NCBI GenBank assembly: GCA_028288395.1
Contig: JAQBNV010000238.1
Span: 1-19,212 of the forward strand
Direction: 5' to 3'
DNA length: 19,212 nucleotides
From: Adhaeribacter sp.
Lineage (GTDB): Bacteria > Bacteroidota > Bacteroidia > Cytophagales > Hymenobacteraceae
The number at the start of each line of letters is the position of its first letter. The stretch's first letter is position 1. This document shows, one piece after another, positions 1 to 8,113 of the stretch. Under the pieces are notes generated by a model. The model searched no databases and was not told where the DNA came from. It saw only the letters and a program-made list of their open reading frames with translations. Both the position numbers and the translations under genes were made by a program.

Positions 1-970
1 TCAGCATTCTTTCGGATTCGGAGAAGTTCAGGGTTTGGGCGCCGTCGGAGGCGGCTTCTTCCGGCTTTTCGTGGGTTTCGTAGATAATGCCGTCGGCCCC
101 GGCCATGACGGCGGCCAAGGCCATGGGCTCAATATATTCCCGGATGCCAATGCCGTGCGACGGATCCACAATAACGGGTAGATGGGTTTTATCTTTTAAA
201 ATCGGGATGGCATTTAAATCAAGGGTGTTGCGGCTGGCCGTTTCGTAGGTGCGAATACCGCGTTCGCATAAAATCAGCTTTTCGTTGCCGCCCGAAAATA
301 CGTATTCCGCCGAATACAACAGCTCGTCGATGGTGCCGGAAATGCCCCGCTTTATCATCACCGGCTTGTCTACTTTACCCAGCTCATCCAGTAAATTAAA
401 GTTCTGGGTATTGCGCGCCCCTACCTGGAAAATATCCACATAATCCAGCATCGGCGCAATCTGGGAAACCTGCATTACCTCCGTAATAATTTTAATGCCG
501 TTTTCACGGCACATGCGGTAAAACAACTTCAGGCCATCTATACCCAACCCCCGGAAAGAATACGGCGAACTCCGGGGTTTGAACACCCCGCCCCGCATGA
601 TTTGAATATTATTTGCTTTTAAATGGTCGATGGTTTTCTGGATCTGCGCTTCATCTTCGATGGAGCAGGGCCCGGCCATTAAGGCAAAATTGCCTTGTTT
701 TATTTCCAAGCCATCGCCTAAATTCACCACCGACGGATTCACTTTCCACTTCCGCGATACCAGCTTATAATCATCCGAAACCCGGTGCAAATCTTTAATG
801 CCGGGCATCTGCCCGATGGTCCGGATATCGAATTCACTTTTACCAATACCAATTAAATAATTGCCGCACTGGGTTTTAACCTCTGTTGCTTTGTATTTAA
901 CCGACTTCAATTTAGAAATAATGGCCAGCTTTTCCTCCTCGCGGATGCCGGCTTGTAACTGGATGATCAT
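1..970 (-). CDS. aroF: 3-deoxy-7-phosphoheptulonate (DAHP) synthase, type I-beta, 3' end cut by window edge
   Basis: Condenses phosphoenolpyruvate and erythrose-4-phosphate, the first step of the shikimate pathway that supplies chorismate to the adjacent trp operon. I translated it by hand from ATG at 970: 323 codons are open to the window edge with no stop, so perhaps 10-20 residues are missing. Residues 1-about 70 form the small ferredoxin/ACT-like N-terminal domain that carries Phe/Tyr feedback control in the Thermotoga-type enzyme; the rest is the TIM barrel. Visible motifs are AGPCSIED near 99-106, GGVFKPRSSPYSFRG near 127-141, VDPSHG near 268-273 and YETH near 297-300. Metal ligands expected in the family fall at C102, H272, E298 and D309. 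It lies 177 bp after trpA in the same direction, so co-transcription is possible but unproven. The symbol could equally be aroG or aroA depending on convention. Confidence 0.93.
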   Translation of the reverse strand, partial: MIIQLQAGIREEEKLAIISKLKSVKYKATEVKTQCGNYLIGIGKSEFDIRTIGQMPGIKDLHRVSDDYKLVSRKWKVNPSVVNLGDGLEIKQGNFALMAGPCSIEDEAQIQKTIDHLKANNIQIMRGGVFKPRSSPYSFRGLGIDGLKLFYRMCRENGIKIITEVMQVSQIAPMLDYVDIFQVGARNTQNFNLLDELGKVDKPVMIKRGISGTIDELLYSAEYVFSGGNEKLILCERGIRTYETASRNTLDLNAIPILKDKTHLPVIVDPSHGIGIREYIEPMALAAVMAGADGIIYETHEKPEEAASDGAQTLNFSESERML

Positions 971-977
971 GGTTGTG

Positions 978-1019
978 GTTAGCTGTTAGCGAATAGCGTT
1001 TAGCAATTGGCGTTTAGGG
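978..1019. repeat. Six imperfect 7-bp tandem repeats (consensus RTTAGCG)
   Basis: On the plus strand the bases split into six consecutive heptamers: GTTAGCT, GTTAGCG, AATAGCG, TTTAGCA, ATTGGCG, TTTAGGG. The tract sits 7 bp upstream of the DAHP synthase ATG (minus strand), in its 5' untranslated region. Heptameric short tandem repeats of this style are known from cyanobacteria; whether this one is mobile or regulatory cannot be told from one copy. The remaining trpA-aroF gap (1020-1147) holds a 10-bp palindrome GGCTTAAGCC and no gene. Confidence 0.6.
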
Positions 1020-1147
1020 ATGTGGAAATATTTGAGGCCTTTGGCTTAAGCCGGCATTTTTTAGGCAATCTTCCGGCTGAAATAGGACGGCAGGTGAAAC
1101 AAAACTGATTTCCGGCCGAAAGACTGCTTAAGATTATTTAAACAGAT

Positions 1148-1954
1148 TCAGGCCGAAACTGCTTCGGGCGCTTTAACTTCCCGGATAAACCCCCGGATGT
1201 TTTCTTCCAGATTCTCAGGCTGTTGAATAATTTTAATAAAAGCGCTACCGATAATCGCGCCTTCGGCATATTTACAGGCCAGTTGGAAAGATGAGCGGTC
1301 CGAAATACCAAAACCAATTAACTTGGGATTCTTCAGGTTCAGGTCCTGTATCCGCTGGAAATATTGGACCTGTTTCGCATCACCGCCCACTTTATTCCCG
1401 GTGGTGCTCGCCGACGAAACCAGGTAAATAAACGAATTGGTTAAGGCGTCTATTTTGCGAATCCGGTCTTCAGAGGTTTGGGGCGTCACCAGAAAGATAA
1501 CGCTCAGGTTGTATTTCAAAAACAGCGGCTGGTATTCTTCTTCGTATTCGTGCAGGGGCATATCCGGCAAAATAAAACCGTCTACTCCTACCCGTGCGGC
1601 TTCCTCGCAGAATCGCTCAATGCCGAATTGCAGCACCGGGTTCAGGTAGCCCATCAGCACAATAGGTACTTCTAATTCGGGCCGGACTGCTTCTATCTGG
1701 CTGAATAGTTTCTTAATAGACATGCCGTTGCGCAAGGCCACCGTATTGCTTTGCTGAATGGTTGGTCCATCGGCCAGGGGATCGGAATAAGGCATGCCTA
1801 TCTCCACTATGTCGGCGCCGGCAGCCTCCAGGGTTTTAAGCACCACGCCGGTACTTTCCAGTTCCGGAAAACCAGCCGTAAAATATACATTCAGGAGGTT
1901 CTCACGCTTCTCCCGGAATAATTTAGTTAGTCTGTTCTCCATGGGGTTTTTCAA
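1148..1954 (-). CDS. trpA: Tryptophan synthase alpha subunit
   Basis: Cleaves indole-3-glycerol phosphate to indole and glyceraldehyde-3-phosphate; the indole is channelled to TrpB in the alpha2-beta2 complex in the cytoplasm. The 268-residue length is standard for this TIM barrel. Seen: [11 protein letters not shown] (25-35), [15 protein letters not shown] with the expected catalytic Glu and Asp at E51 and D62, and the C-terminal phosphate-binding stretch GSAFIKII. The start overlaps the last 32 bp of trpB, which points to translational coupling. A second in-frame ATG four codons later (1942) is an alternative start that also overlaps trpB. It is the last trp gene of the operon. Confidence 0.97.
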   Translation of the reverse strand: MKNPMENRLTKLFREKRENLLNVYFTAGFPELESTGVVLKTLEAAGADIVEIGMPYSDPLADGPTIQQSNTVALRNGMSIKKLFSQIEAVRPELEVPIVLMGYLNPVLQFGIERFCEEAARVGVDGFILPDMPLHEYEEEYQPLFLKYNLSVIFLVTPQTSEDRIRKIDALTNSFIYLVSSASTTGNKVGGDAKQVQYFQRIQDLNLKNPKLIGFGISDRSSFQLACKYAEGAIIGSAFIKIIQQPENLEENIRGFIREVKAPEAVSA

Positions 1955-3134
1955 TGTTATCGAGGTAATTAATAATGGTAGCTAAATCTTTGTCGCCGCG
2001 TCCCGACAGGTTCAGCACCACGACATCGGTGGGCTTCAGTTCCATGCGGTGCAGGGCGGCCAGGGCATGCGCCGATTCAATGGCCGGAATAATTCCTTCG
2101 AGGCGGCTGAGCATGACCACGCCTTCCATGGCTTCGTTATCGGTGATGCTGTAGAACTTGGCGCGGCCAGTTTCCCAGAGGTGCGCGTGCATCGGCCCGA
2201 TGCCAGGGTAATCCAGACCAGCCGAAATAGAATGGGGCTCCACTATCTGTCCGTCATCGGTTTGCATGAGCAGGGTTTTGCTGCCGTGAATAATACCCAA
2301 GGTACCCAACACCGAAGTAGCAGCCGAAAAGCCGGTATCCACCCCGTGTCCGGCAGCTTCCACAGCTACTAATTTCACCTCCGGTTCATCCAGGAAATGG
2401 TAAAAAGCGCCGGCCGCATTACTACCGCCGCCTACGCAGGCTACTACATAATCGGGATTGGCGCGGCCTTCTTTCTCCAGCAACTGTTGCTTCACCTCTT
2501 CGCTGATAACGGACTGAAAACGAGCTACCATATCGGGGTATGGGTGCGGTCCTACCACGGAACCAATAATGTAATGGGTATCTTCCGGGTTGCTGATCCA
2601 ATCCCGAATGGCTTCGTTCGTAGCGTCTTTCAGGGTCTGACTGCCGGAGGTTACCGGCACCACGGTGGCTCCTAATAATTGCATCCGTGCCACGTTGGGC
2701 TTCTGCCGCTCGGTATCTATTTTGCCCATGTAAACCACGCACTCCAGACCCGCTAAAGCACACACGGTAGCGGTTGCCACCCCGTGCTGGCCGGCGCCGG
2801 TTTCGGCAATAATCCGGGTTTTGCCCAGGCGCTTGGCCAGTAATATTTGCCCAACGGTGTTGTTTATTTTGTGCGCGCCGGTATGGGCCAGGTCTTCGCG
2901 CTTCAGGTATATTTTGGCGTTAAACTTTTCGGATAACCGCTTGGCCCAGTACAAAGGCGTCGGCCGGCCGACATAATCGCGTAACAAACCCTGCAGTTCT
3001 TCCTGAAAGGCGGGCTCGTAAATTATTTCTAAATATTTCTGCCGCAACTCCTCCACGTTGGGGTACAGCATTTCGGGAATATAGGCGCCGCCGTAATTGC
3101 CGTAGTAACCGCGCTCATCAACTGAATATTTCAT
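1923..3134 (-). CDS. trpB: Tryptophan synthase beta subunit
   Basis: PLP-dependent condensation of indole with serine to give tryptophan; partner of TrpA. At 403 residues it is a normal TrpB1-type beta subunit. The PLP lysine motif HTGAHKINN (about 84-92) gives K89, REDLAHTG lies just before it, and the phosphate-binding GGGSNAAG and the substrate-loop motif HGVDTGFSA follow in the expected order. The 3' end overlaps trpA by 32 bp. The 122-bp gap back to trpF (3135-3256) is AT-rich and shows no clear hairpin or Bacteroidota promoter on the minus strand. Confidence 0.98.
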   Translation of the reverse strand: MKYSVDERGYYGNYGGAYIPEMLYPNVEELRQKYLEIIYEPAFQEELQGLLRDYVGRPTPLYWAKRLSEKFNAKIYLKREDLAHTGAHKINNTVGQILLAKRLGKTRIIAETGAGQHGVATATVCALAGLECVVYMGKIDTERQKPNVARMQLLGATVVPVTSGSQTLKDATNEAIRDWISNPEDTHYIIGSVVGPHPYPDMVARFQSVISEEVKQQLLEKEGRANPDYVVACVGGGSNAAGAFYHFLDEPEVKLVAVEAAGHGVDTGFSAATSVLGTLGIIHGSKTLLMQTDDGQIVEPHSISAGLDYPGIGPMHAHLWETGRAKFYSITDNEAMEGVVMLSRLEGIIPAIESAHALAALHRMELKPTDVVVLNLSGRGDKDLATIINYLDNIEKPHGEQTN

Positions 3135-3256
3135 CTTGCTTTTTATTTTAGTTAGATGCCTGCTACCAACATCCTTAATTATTTTATTAGATTTCTGCCC
3201 TTACCCGTGAATTATATATTTGCCAGATTATCAAATAATATTTAAACTGCCAATAT

Positions 3257-3922
3257 TTATTCTTCCCGGATTTGCCGGAAAAACGCTTCTACCTTATTAC
3301 GGTCTTTCAGAGCCGGACTAATTTCGAACCGGCTGTTTATATCGATGCCCTTTAATAAAGGCAAATCTATACTTTTTATCTGCGCCGCATGCTCCAAATC
3401 AATACCGCCACTCAGGAAAAAAGGGGTATTGCCGGTGTAATTTTTCAGAATACCCCAGTTAAACCGCACGCCATTGCCGCCGTATTCCTGGCCATTGGTA
3501 TCGAACAGGAAATAATGGCAAGTGTTTTCGTAAGCCCGGAGTTGGTTAAAATCGAAAGCATCATCCACCGAAAAGGCTTTTAAGACTACCAGGCCGGCTG
3601 CTTTCAACTGCCGGCACAAATCTGGTGCTTCGTGACCATGCAGCTGTACCGCCTCCAGGTTATATTTTTTAACAACAACCAGAATTTGCGCTGCCGGTTC
3701 GTTTACAAAAACCCCTACTTTTTGGGTCGAAGCCGGGATAGCCGCCAATGTCTCTTGCGAAAGCTCCTCTCCCACGTAGCGCGCCGATTTGGGGTAAAAA
3801 ATAAAGCCCAGGTAATCGGGTTGCAAAGCCACCACTGCCTGAATATTTTCCAGCTGCCGCATGCCGCATACTTTCAGTTGCAGCGCTGTATTCTGGGGAG
3901 CGGGGTTGGCAGGGGCCTTCAT
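3257..3922 (-). CDS. trpF: Phosphoribosylanthranilate isomerase
   Basis: Isomerises N-(5'-phosphoribosyl)anthranilate to CdRP, the third step from chorismate. A TIM barrel of 221 residues. The general-base cysteine is in LKVCGMR (C19) and the general acid is D141 in LFDTNGQEYGGNG. FLSGGIDLEHA (about 159-169) and GIDINSRFE (about 182-190) are the two C-terminal phosphate-binding segments; many homologues read VSSGVE rather than DINSRFE at the latter, a form I believe is common in Bacteroidota. The ATG begins 3 bp after the trpC stop, so the two genes are tightly coupled. The first dozen residues (proline/alanine-rich) precede the conserved fold and may be a lineage extension. Confidence 0.96.
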   Translation of the reverse strand: MKAPANPAPQNTALQLKVCGMRQLENIQAVVALQPDYLGFIFYPKSARYVGEELSQETLAAIPASTQKVGVFVNEPAAQILVVVKKYNLEAVQLHGHEAPDLCRQLKAAGLVVLKAFSVDDAFDFNQLRAYENTCHYFLFDTNGQEYGGNGVRFNWGILKNYTGNTPFFLSGGIDLEHAAQIKSIDLPLLKGIDINSRFEISPALKDRNKVEAFFRQIREE

Positions 3923-3925
3923 TGA

Positions 3926-4726
3926 TTAAACGGCTGTGGTTGGTTGTAAGGCCTGAATAAAATCGGCGCATGCTTTCTCAGGCCGGCTGGTTTTCATGAA
4001 AGCTTCGCCCATCAAAAAGCCACGGAATCCGTATTGTCGCAGTTCCTGAATAGTTTCGGGTTTACCAATCCCACTCTCCGATACTTTAATGAACGAATCC
4101 GGAATGAGGGCCGCCAGTTCTTTGGAGGTTTCGATGCTGACACTAAAGTCTTTCAGGTTGCGGTTGTTAACGCCAATCGCATCTACCGCATCGCTCATGG
4201 TGCGTTCCAGTTCTTCGCGGTCGTGTACCTCCAGCAATATTTCCAAACCAAGCGAGCGGGCAAAGGCGGCTAGCTGGTTTAATTTAGGGGTTTCCAATAT
4301 GCCCGCAATCAATAATATTACATCGGCACCTATTGATTTTGCTTCCACAATCTGGTATTCGTCAATAATAAAGTCTTTGCGCAGAATGGGGCAGAAATTA
4401 AACTTGCGGGCAATTGTCAAATCCTCATTTTTACCGCCGAAGAAATGCTGATCCGTGAGTACCGACAGCGCAGAGGCGCCCGCCTGCATGTAGCCGATTG
4501 TGGTTTTCTCGACGGAGGCATGGGCATTAATCACCCCCAAAGAAGGCGACTTCCGCTTGAATTCGGCAATAATGCCATTCAGGTCCGGCCGTTGCAGGTA
4601 TTTTTTGAAGGATACCGGCTGCGTTTCGAAATAAATGCTTCTTTCCAGTAATTTAACCGGTACAATGCTTTTCCGATCGGCTACCTCGGTTACTTTATGT
4701 GCTGCAATCTGTTCTAAAATATTCAT
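3926..4726 (-). CDS. trpC: Indole-3-glycerol phosphate synthase
   Basis: Decarboxylating ring closure of CdRP to indole-3-glycerol phosphate, the TrpA substrate. A stand-alone TrpC (266 residues), not fused to TrpF as in enterobacteria. IIAEFKRKSPSLG gives the expected E55 and K57 plus the SPS phosphate motif. LRKDFIIDEYQ gives catalytic K117, LLEVHDREE gives E166, and IGVNNRNLKDF and VSESGI complete the barrel motifs. Upstream is a 139-bp gap to trpD (4727-4865) with a short imperfect hairpin near 4838-4858 (CCCGA/TCGGG arms) but no run of U that would make it a terminator. Confidence 0.97.
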   Translation of the reverse strand: MNILEQIAAHKVTEVADRKSIVPVKLLERSIYFETQPVSFKKYLQRPDLNGIIAEFKRKSPSLGVINAHASVEKTTIGYMQAGASALSVLTDQHFFGGKNEDLTIARKFNFCPILRKDFIIDEYQIVEAKSIGADVILLIAGILETPKLNQLAAFARSLGLEILLEVHDREELERTMSDAVDAIGVNNRNLKDFSVSIETSKELAALIPDSFIKVSESGIGKPETIQELRQYGFRGFLMGEAFMKTSRPEKACADFIQALQPTTAV

Positions 4727-4865
4727 TTTTATTTCTAATCTTTCGCCAGAAGTTATTAAAGCTTCGGTTACGCTATTGGATGTATTGCGACAACTCTCAA
4801 GTGGCTCTTTACAATAACTTTAGGATGGATAACGCCCGAAAAATCGAACATCGGGCAACTGAATG

Positions 4866-5852
4866 TTAAGCTATCAACTTTTTAAAGGCATTTAATGCTT
4901 TGCCAGCTTCCAGCGATTCCCGGGCTTCGGCTAAGGCTTCCGGAATAGTTAATTTAGGATTAGCACAGAAAATAGCCAGACCGGCGTTGGCCAATACCAC
5001 ATTCTTCTGGGTTTCGGTACCGCTGTTTTCTAAAACCCGCTTGAAAATTACGGCCGATTCTTCGATGGTGCCGCCGCCAGCCAACTCGGCTTGTTTAACC
5101 GTTTTAAAGCCCAACGCTTCGGGCGTTAGCAAATGTTCTCCTTCAGCCATCACCATTTTAAACGGCGAGGTCAAAGATATTTCGTCGTAGCCGTCGAGCG
5201 AATGCAGAATTACGTACCGTTTTGGGGTTTGCTGGTACAGGTAATTATATAAGCGCAGTAACTCCAGGTTAAACACGCCCACCAGCTGAAAATTAGGTAG
5301 CGCCGGGTTAACCATGGGGCCCAGAATATTGAAAAAAGTTTTAAGGCCCAGCTCTTTTCGGATAGGTCCGAAATTTTTCATGGCCGGGTGAAAAACCTGG
5401 GCGTGCAGAAAACAAATATTCGCTTCGTCGAGCTTGCGGCGCAGGTAATCCGAATCGTTGGTAAACTCGTAACCAAAGTGGGCCATTATATTTGATGATC
5501 CGCAGATAGATGACACCCCAAAGTTACCGTGTTTGGCTACTTTATAACCGGCCCCGGCCACCACAAAAGAAGCCAGCGTCGAGATATTAAAAGTATCTTT
5601 GCTGTCACCGCCGGTACCACACAAATCAATTACATCGTGGGTACCCAAATCCGGCTTGATGCACATTTCGAGCATGGCATCGCGGAACCCTTCCATTTCG
5701 GTAACGGTTACATTGCGCATCAGAAAAACGGTGAGGAAGGCAGCCATTTCGCTTTGGTTAAAACGGCCCTGGCTCAGATCTATTAAAACCTGCTTCGCTG
5801 TTTCTTTGGTGAGCGCCTTTTGCTCGATTAAATGAATTAAAATCTCTTTCAT
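4866..5852 (-). CDS. trpD: Anthranilate phosphoribosyltransferase
   Basis: Transfers phosphoribosyl from PRPP to anthranilate, the second step of the branch. About 328 residues from the ATG at 5852; an in-frame TTG nine bases earlier (5861) would add three residues and leave only 2 bp to the trpG stop. I prefer the ATG. Motifs: DLCGTGGDSKDTFN, the PRPP-binding glycine loop (near 77-90), AKHGNFGVSSICGSS (near 106-120) and FGPIRKELGLKTFFNILGP. The position after KHGN is Phe where proteobacterial enzymes have Arg; I read this as the Bacteroidota form, not a defect. It is stand-alone, not fused to TrpG. Confidence 0.95.
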   Translation of the reverse strand: MKEILIHLIEQKALTKETAKQVLIDLSQGRFNQSEMAAFLTVFLMRNVTVTEMEGFRDAMLEMCIKPDLGTHDVIDLCGTGGDSKDTFNISTLASFVVAGAGYKVAKHGNFGVSSICGSSNIMAHFGYEFTNDSDYLRRKLDEANICFLHAQVFHPAMKNFGPIRKELGLKTFFNILGPMVNPALPNFQLVGVFNLELLRLYNYLYQQTPKRYVILHSLDGYDEISLTSPFKMVMAEGEHLLTPEALGFKTVKQAELAGGGTIEESAVIFKRVLENSGTETQKNVVLANAGLAIFCANPKLTIPEALAEARESLEAGKALNAFKKLIA

Positions 5853-5863
5853 AGCAGACAATA

Positions 5864-6463
5864 TTAAATCCAGCTTTTTTTAAGCGTGATAGAGCCTTTC
5901 AGCCAGGTGCGCATAATGGTTTCGCCGTGTTCCGTTAATATAGATTCCGGATGGAACTGTACGCCTTTCACATTGAATTCGCGGTGACGCAGCGCCATAA
6001 TTTGACCCTCGCCATCAATAGCGGTTACTTCCAATTCCTGTGGCATCGTTTGGGCCACCACTACCCAGGAATGATAGCGGGCTGCTTTAAATTCGCTGGG
6101 TAATCCCCGGAAAAGTGGTTCGTTTTTAGCGTTTACCTTTATAGTAGTGGCTACGCCGTGCATTGGTTCCGGCAGGTTTAACAGGGTACCGCCAAATGCT
6201 TCGGCAATGGCCTGGTGCCCGAGGCAAACACCCAGAATCTTTTTAGTAGGCGCGTACCGCTTAATCAGTTCCGGCATAATGCCGGCCTCATCAGGCACCC
6301 CCGGGCCCGGCGACAGGAGAATATTATCGTATTCCTCTACATCATCCAGGGTGATTTTATCGTTCCGGTATACCTCCATCTTCGTTCCATATCCTAGTTT
6401 CTTAACCAGATGCACCAGGTTATAGGTAAAGGAATCGTAATTATCCAACACTAATAATTTCAT
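5864..6463 (-). CDS. trpG: Anthranilate synthase component II (glutamine amidotransferase)
   Basis: Releases ammonia from glutamine for TrpE. A class I glutamine amidotransferase of 199 residues from ATG 6463; a TTG at 6469 would add two. It begins with LVLDNYDSFTYNLVH and has the oxyanion motif LLSPGPGVPDEAG. The catalytic triad is C80 in LGVCLGHQAIAEAFGG with H171 and E173 in QFHPES. It sits 45 bp downstream of trpE and overlaps or nearly touches trpD, consistent with stoichiometric production with TrpE. In some bacteria this subunit also serves folate synthesis (PabA); operon position favours TrpG here. Confidence 0.96.
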   Translation of the reverse strand: MKLLVLDNYDSFTYNLVHLVKKLGYGTKMEVYRNDKITLDDVEEYDNILLSPGPGVPDEAGIMPELIKRYAPTKKILGVCLGHQAIAEAFGGTLLNLPEPMHGVATTIKVNAKNEPLFRGLPSEFKAARYHSWVVVAQTMPQELEVTAIDGEGQIMALRHREFNVKGVQFHPESILTEHGETIMRTWLKGSITLKKSWI

Positions 6464-6508
6464 CTTCAATAAATTTATAATTCCGATAAATCAGGAATAA
6501 ATTTTCTT

Positions 6509-7921
6509 CTAAATATCGGCTGCCATTACTAAGGCTTTGCGGAGGGCCGCCAATTTATGGTTCACTTCGTTAAGTTCCGATTCCATCACCGATTTGGCTA
6601 CCACGCCGGCACCGGCTTGGTAATACAGGCGGTTTTGGACGCTCATAAAAGAACGAATCATAATGGCATGGTTAAAATCGCCATTGAACCCGATAAAACC
6701 AATGCAACCACCATAGTAACCCCGGCCCGTTGGTTCCAGTTCATCAATAATGGTCATGGCTTTATATTTGGGAGCGCCGGATAAGGTGCCGGCCGGAAAA
6801 GTATCGGCTACCATTAGCATGGGCGCTACCTCTTTGGCCCGGGTACTGGTAACTTTAGATACCAGGTGAATGACGTGGGAATAATATTGCACTTCTTTAA
6901 AAACATCCACATTTACATCTTCGCCGTGCCGGCTCAGGTCGTTGCGGGCTAAATCTACCAGCATCACATGTTCGGCATTTTCTTTGGGATCTTCGTAGAG
7001 TTTGCGGGCCAGTTCGGCATCTTTGGCATCGTCGCCGGTGCGCCGGAAAGTGCCGGCAATCGGAAAAATACTGGCTTTATTATTTTTTAATAATATCTGG
7101 GCTTCGGGCGAAGATCCGAATATTTTAAAATTGCCGTAATCAAAATAAAACAGATAAGGCGAAGGATTGATAGAGCGCAGGGCCCGGTAGACATTAAATT
7201 CATCGCCTTTAAAACCTTGCGAAAATCGCCGGGACAACACAATCTGGAACACATTGCCCAATTTGCAATGCTCCTGTCCTTTGGCCAGTACCTTTAAGAA
7301 ACTTTCGTCGGTAAAATTAGAATCTTCGTCGTGGTTGGCTTTAAAAGAGAAAGAAGGAATATTTTTGTTGCGGATAAGGGCCTCCAGGTTAGCCAGGTCT
7401 TTCCCATCGGTTTTATCATTCAGGCTATGCTCGAAAATATATAGATCATTTTTAAAATGATCCACTACTATAACATAGCGGTAGAGTCTATAGTAGATTT
7501 CGGGTAACCCAGGATTGGCCGTTTCTTTTGGCCGGAATTGAATATCTTCGAAATAGGTCACGGCATCGTAAGCCATGTAACCGAACAAACCGTTATTTAC
7601 AAAATTAAAGTCGTGATCTTTAACGAAAAAGCTGTTAACAAAATCCTGCAGGTGTTGTACAGCCTCGCGGCGGTTAGATAAAGTGACCTGCTGTGTGGTA
7701 CCATCCGGATAATACTCACTAATAAGCCCGTCTTTCAATTCGAAGCCCCCGATTGGCTCACAGCAGATATAAGAAAAACTGTTTTCGTGGCCATGATAGT
7801 CAGAGCTTTCGAGTAAGATGCAGTTCTGGTATTTATCACGTAATTGTAAATAAATACCAACCGGCGTAACGGTATCGGCCAGCAAATGTTTGTGAAAAGT
7901 ATAAAGTTTAAACTTATCCAT
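6509..7921 (-). CDS. trpE: Anthranilate synthase component I
   Basis: Chorismate plus ammonia to anthranilate and pyruvate, the committed and feedback-controlled step. 470 residues. LLES at 36-39 matches the tryptophan-binding motif of feedback-sensitive TrpE, so allosteric inhibition is likely retained. The chorismate-binding domain shows GNVFQIVLSRRF (222-233), SSPEAQ (270-275), FPIAGT (286-291), LVDLARNDLSRHG (321-333), AGTLSGAPKYKA (377-388) and GYYGGCIGFIGF (401-412). The ATG at 7921 is preceded by about 30 nt after the attenuator terminator. First structural gene of the operon. The LLES motif and the trp context separate it from the related PabB. Confidence 0.97.
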   Translation of the reverse strand: MDKFKLYTFHKHLLADTVTPVGIYLQLRDKYQNCILLESSDYHGHENSFSYICCEPIGGFELKDGLISEYYPDGTTQQVTLSNRREAVQHLQDFVNSFFVKDHDFNFVNNGLFGYMAYDAVTYFEDIQFRPKETANPGLPEIYYRLYRYVIVVDHFKNDLYIFEHSLNDKTDGKDLANLEALIRNKNIPSFSFKANHDEDSNFTDESFLKVLAKGQEHCKLGNVFQIVLSRRFSQGFKGDEFNVYRALRSINPSPYLFYFDYGNFKIFGSSPEAQILLKNNKASIFPIAGTFRRTGDDAKDAELARKLYEDPKENAEHVMLVDLARNDLSRHGEDVNVDVFKEVQYYSHVIHLVSKVTSTRAKEVAPMLMVADTFPAGTLSGAPKYKAMTIIDELEPTGRGYYGGCIGFIGFNGDFNHAIMIRSFMSVQNRLYYQAGAGVVAKSVMESELNEVNHKLAALRKALVMAADI

Positions 7922-7951
7922 TTAAGAAAGATTTGCAAAAGTATTAAAACA

Positions 7952-7977
7952 AAAAAGCCCAAGTGAACTTGGGCTTT
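7952..7977 (-). terminator. trp attenuator terminator (3:4 hairpin)
   Basis: On the minus strand arms AAAGCCCAAG (7977-7968) and CTTGGGCTTT (7963-7954) form a perfect 10-bp stem with a TTCA loop. The 3' arm runs into TTTTTTG then TTTT, a textbook intrinsic terminator. It lies 30 bp upstream of the trpE ATG and downstream of the leader peptide, so it would stop transcription before trpE unless the antiterminator forms. Confidence 0.93.
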
Positions 7978-8051
7978 CTTTTATACGCTATGATAAAATT
8001 ACAGGTATGCCGGGTTCACTTCTAGTTTTCTAAAAGGTGCCACCAACCAGC
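7961..8051 (-). promoter_or_regulatory. trp leader RNA: alternative 1:2 and 2:3 pairings
   Basis: Segment 2, AAGTGAAC at 8021-8014, is exactly complementary to GTTCACTT at 7968-7961, which spans the loop and both inner arms of the terminator. The pairing continues, after a 2-nt mismatch, with GG (8011-8010) against CC. Forming 2:3 therefore excludes the terminator. Segment 1, GCTGGTT at 8051-8045 (the Ala-Gly codons and the first base of the first Trp codon), can pair with AACCCGGC at 8016-8009 with one bulge, freeing the terminator. Segment 2 begins at the base after the leader UAG, so a ribosome finishing the leader would cover it, while one stalled on the Trp codons would not. The pairings are read from sequence; the mechanism follows classical trp attenuation. 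Confidence 0.85.
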
Positions 8052-8075
8052 AGTTTGTAATGTTATGTTCTTCAT
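8022..8075 (-). CDS. trpL: trp operon leader peptide with tandem Trp codons
   Basis: A 17-codon reading frame, MKNITLQTAGWWHLLEN, ending in TAG. Trp codons 11 and 12 are adjacent (8045-8040), the hallmark of ribosome-sensing trp leaders. It lies between a good promoter and an intrinsic terminator immediately ahead of trpE, and segment 2 of the antiterminator starts directly after its stop codon. No Shine-Dalgarno is visible and there is almost no room for one: the -7 box ends 7 nt before the ATG, so the message may be leaderless or nearly so. Two neighbouring Trp codons by chance in such a short frame, at this exact place, are improbable. Confidence 0.9.
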   Translation of the reverse strand: MKNITLQTAGWWHLLEN

Positions 8076-8082
8076 TATGTCG

Positions 8083-8113
8083 CAAATATAAAGGTGGTTT
8101 TGATTTATCCAAA
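8083..8113 (-). promoter_or_regulatory. Bacteroidota-type promoter of the trp operon
   Basis: Minus strand TTTG at 8113-8110, a 19-nt spacer, then TATATTTG at 8090-8083, a full match to TAnnTTTG. Expected start of transcription is about 4-8 nt beyond 8083, i.e. near 8079-8075, at or just before the trpL ATG. The stretch 8114-8263 upstream is AT-rich with no recognised operator. Confidence 0.8.

Noticed and set aside
181..192. Possible TrpR or TRAP binding sites in the trp region
   Set aside because: No run of spaced GAG/UAG triplets in the trp leader and no TrpR-like palindrome near the promoter; control is better explained by the leader-peptide attenuator.
2049..2372. 107-codon plus-strand frame inside trpB
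   Set aside because: Antisense shadow of a strongly conserved gene; no family resemblance.
4089..4451. 120-codon plus-strand frame inside trpC
   Set aside because: Ser-rich antisense translation typical of a shadow frame; trpC motifs account for the region.
4838..4858. Hairpin CCCGA/TCGGG in the trpD-trpC gap
   Set aside because: Only five base pairs and no U run; not a credible terminator or attenuator.
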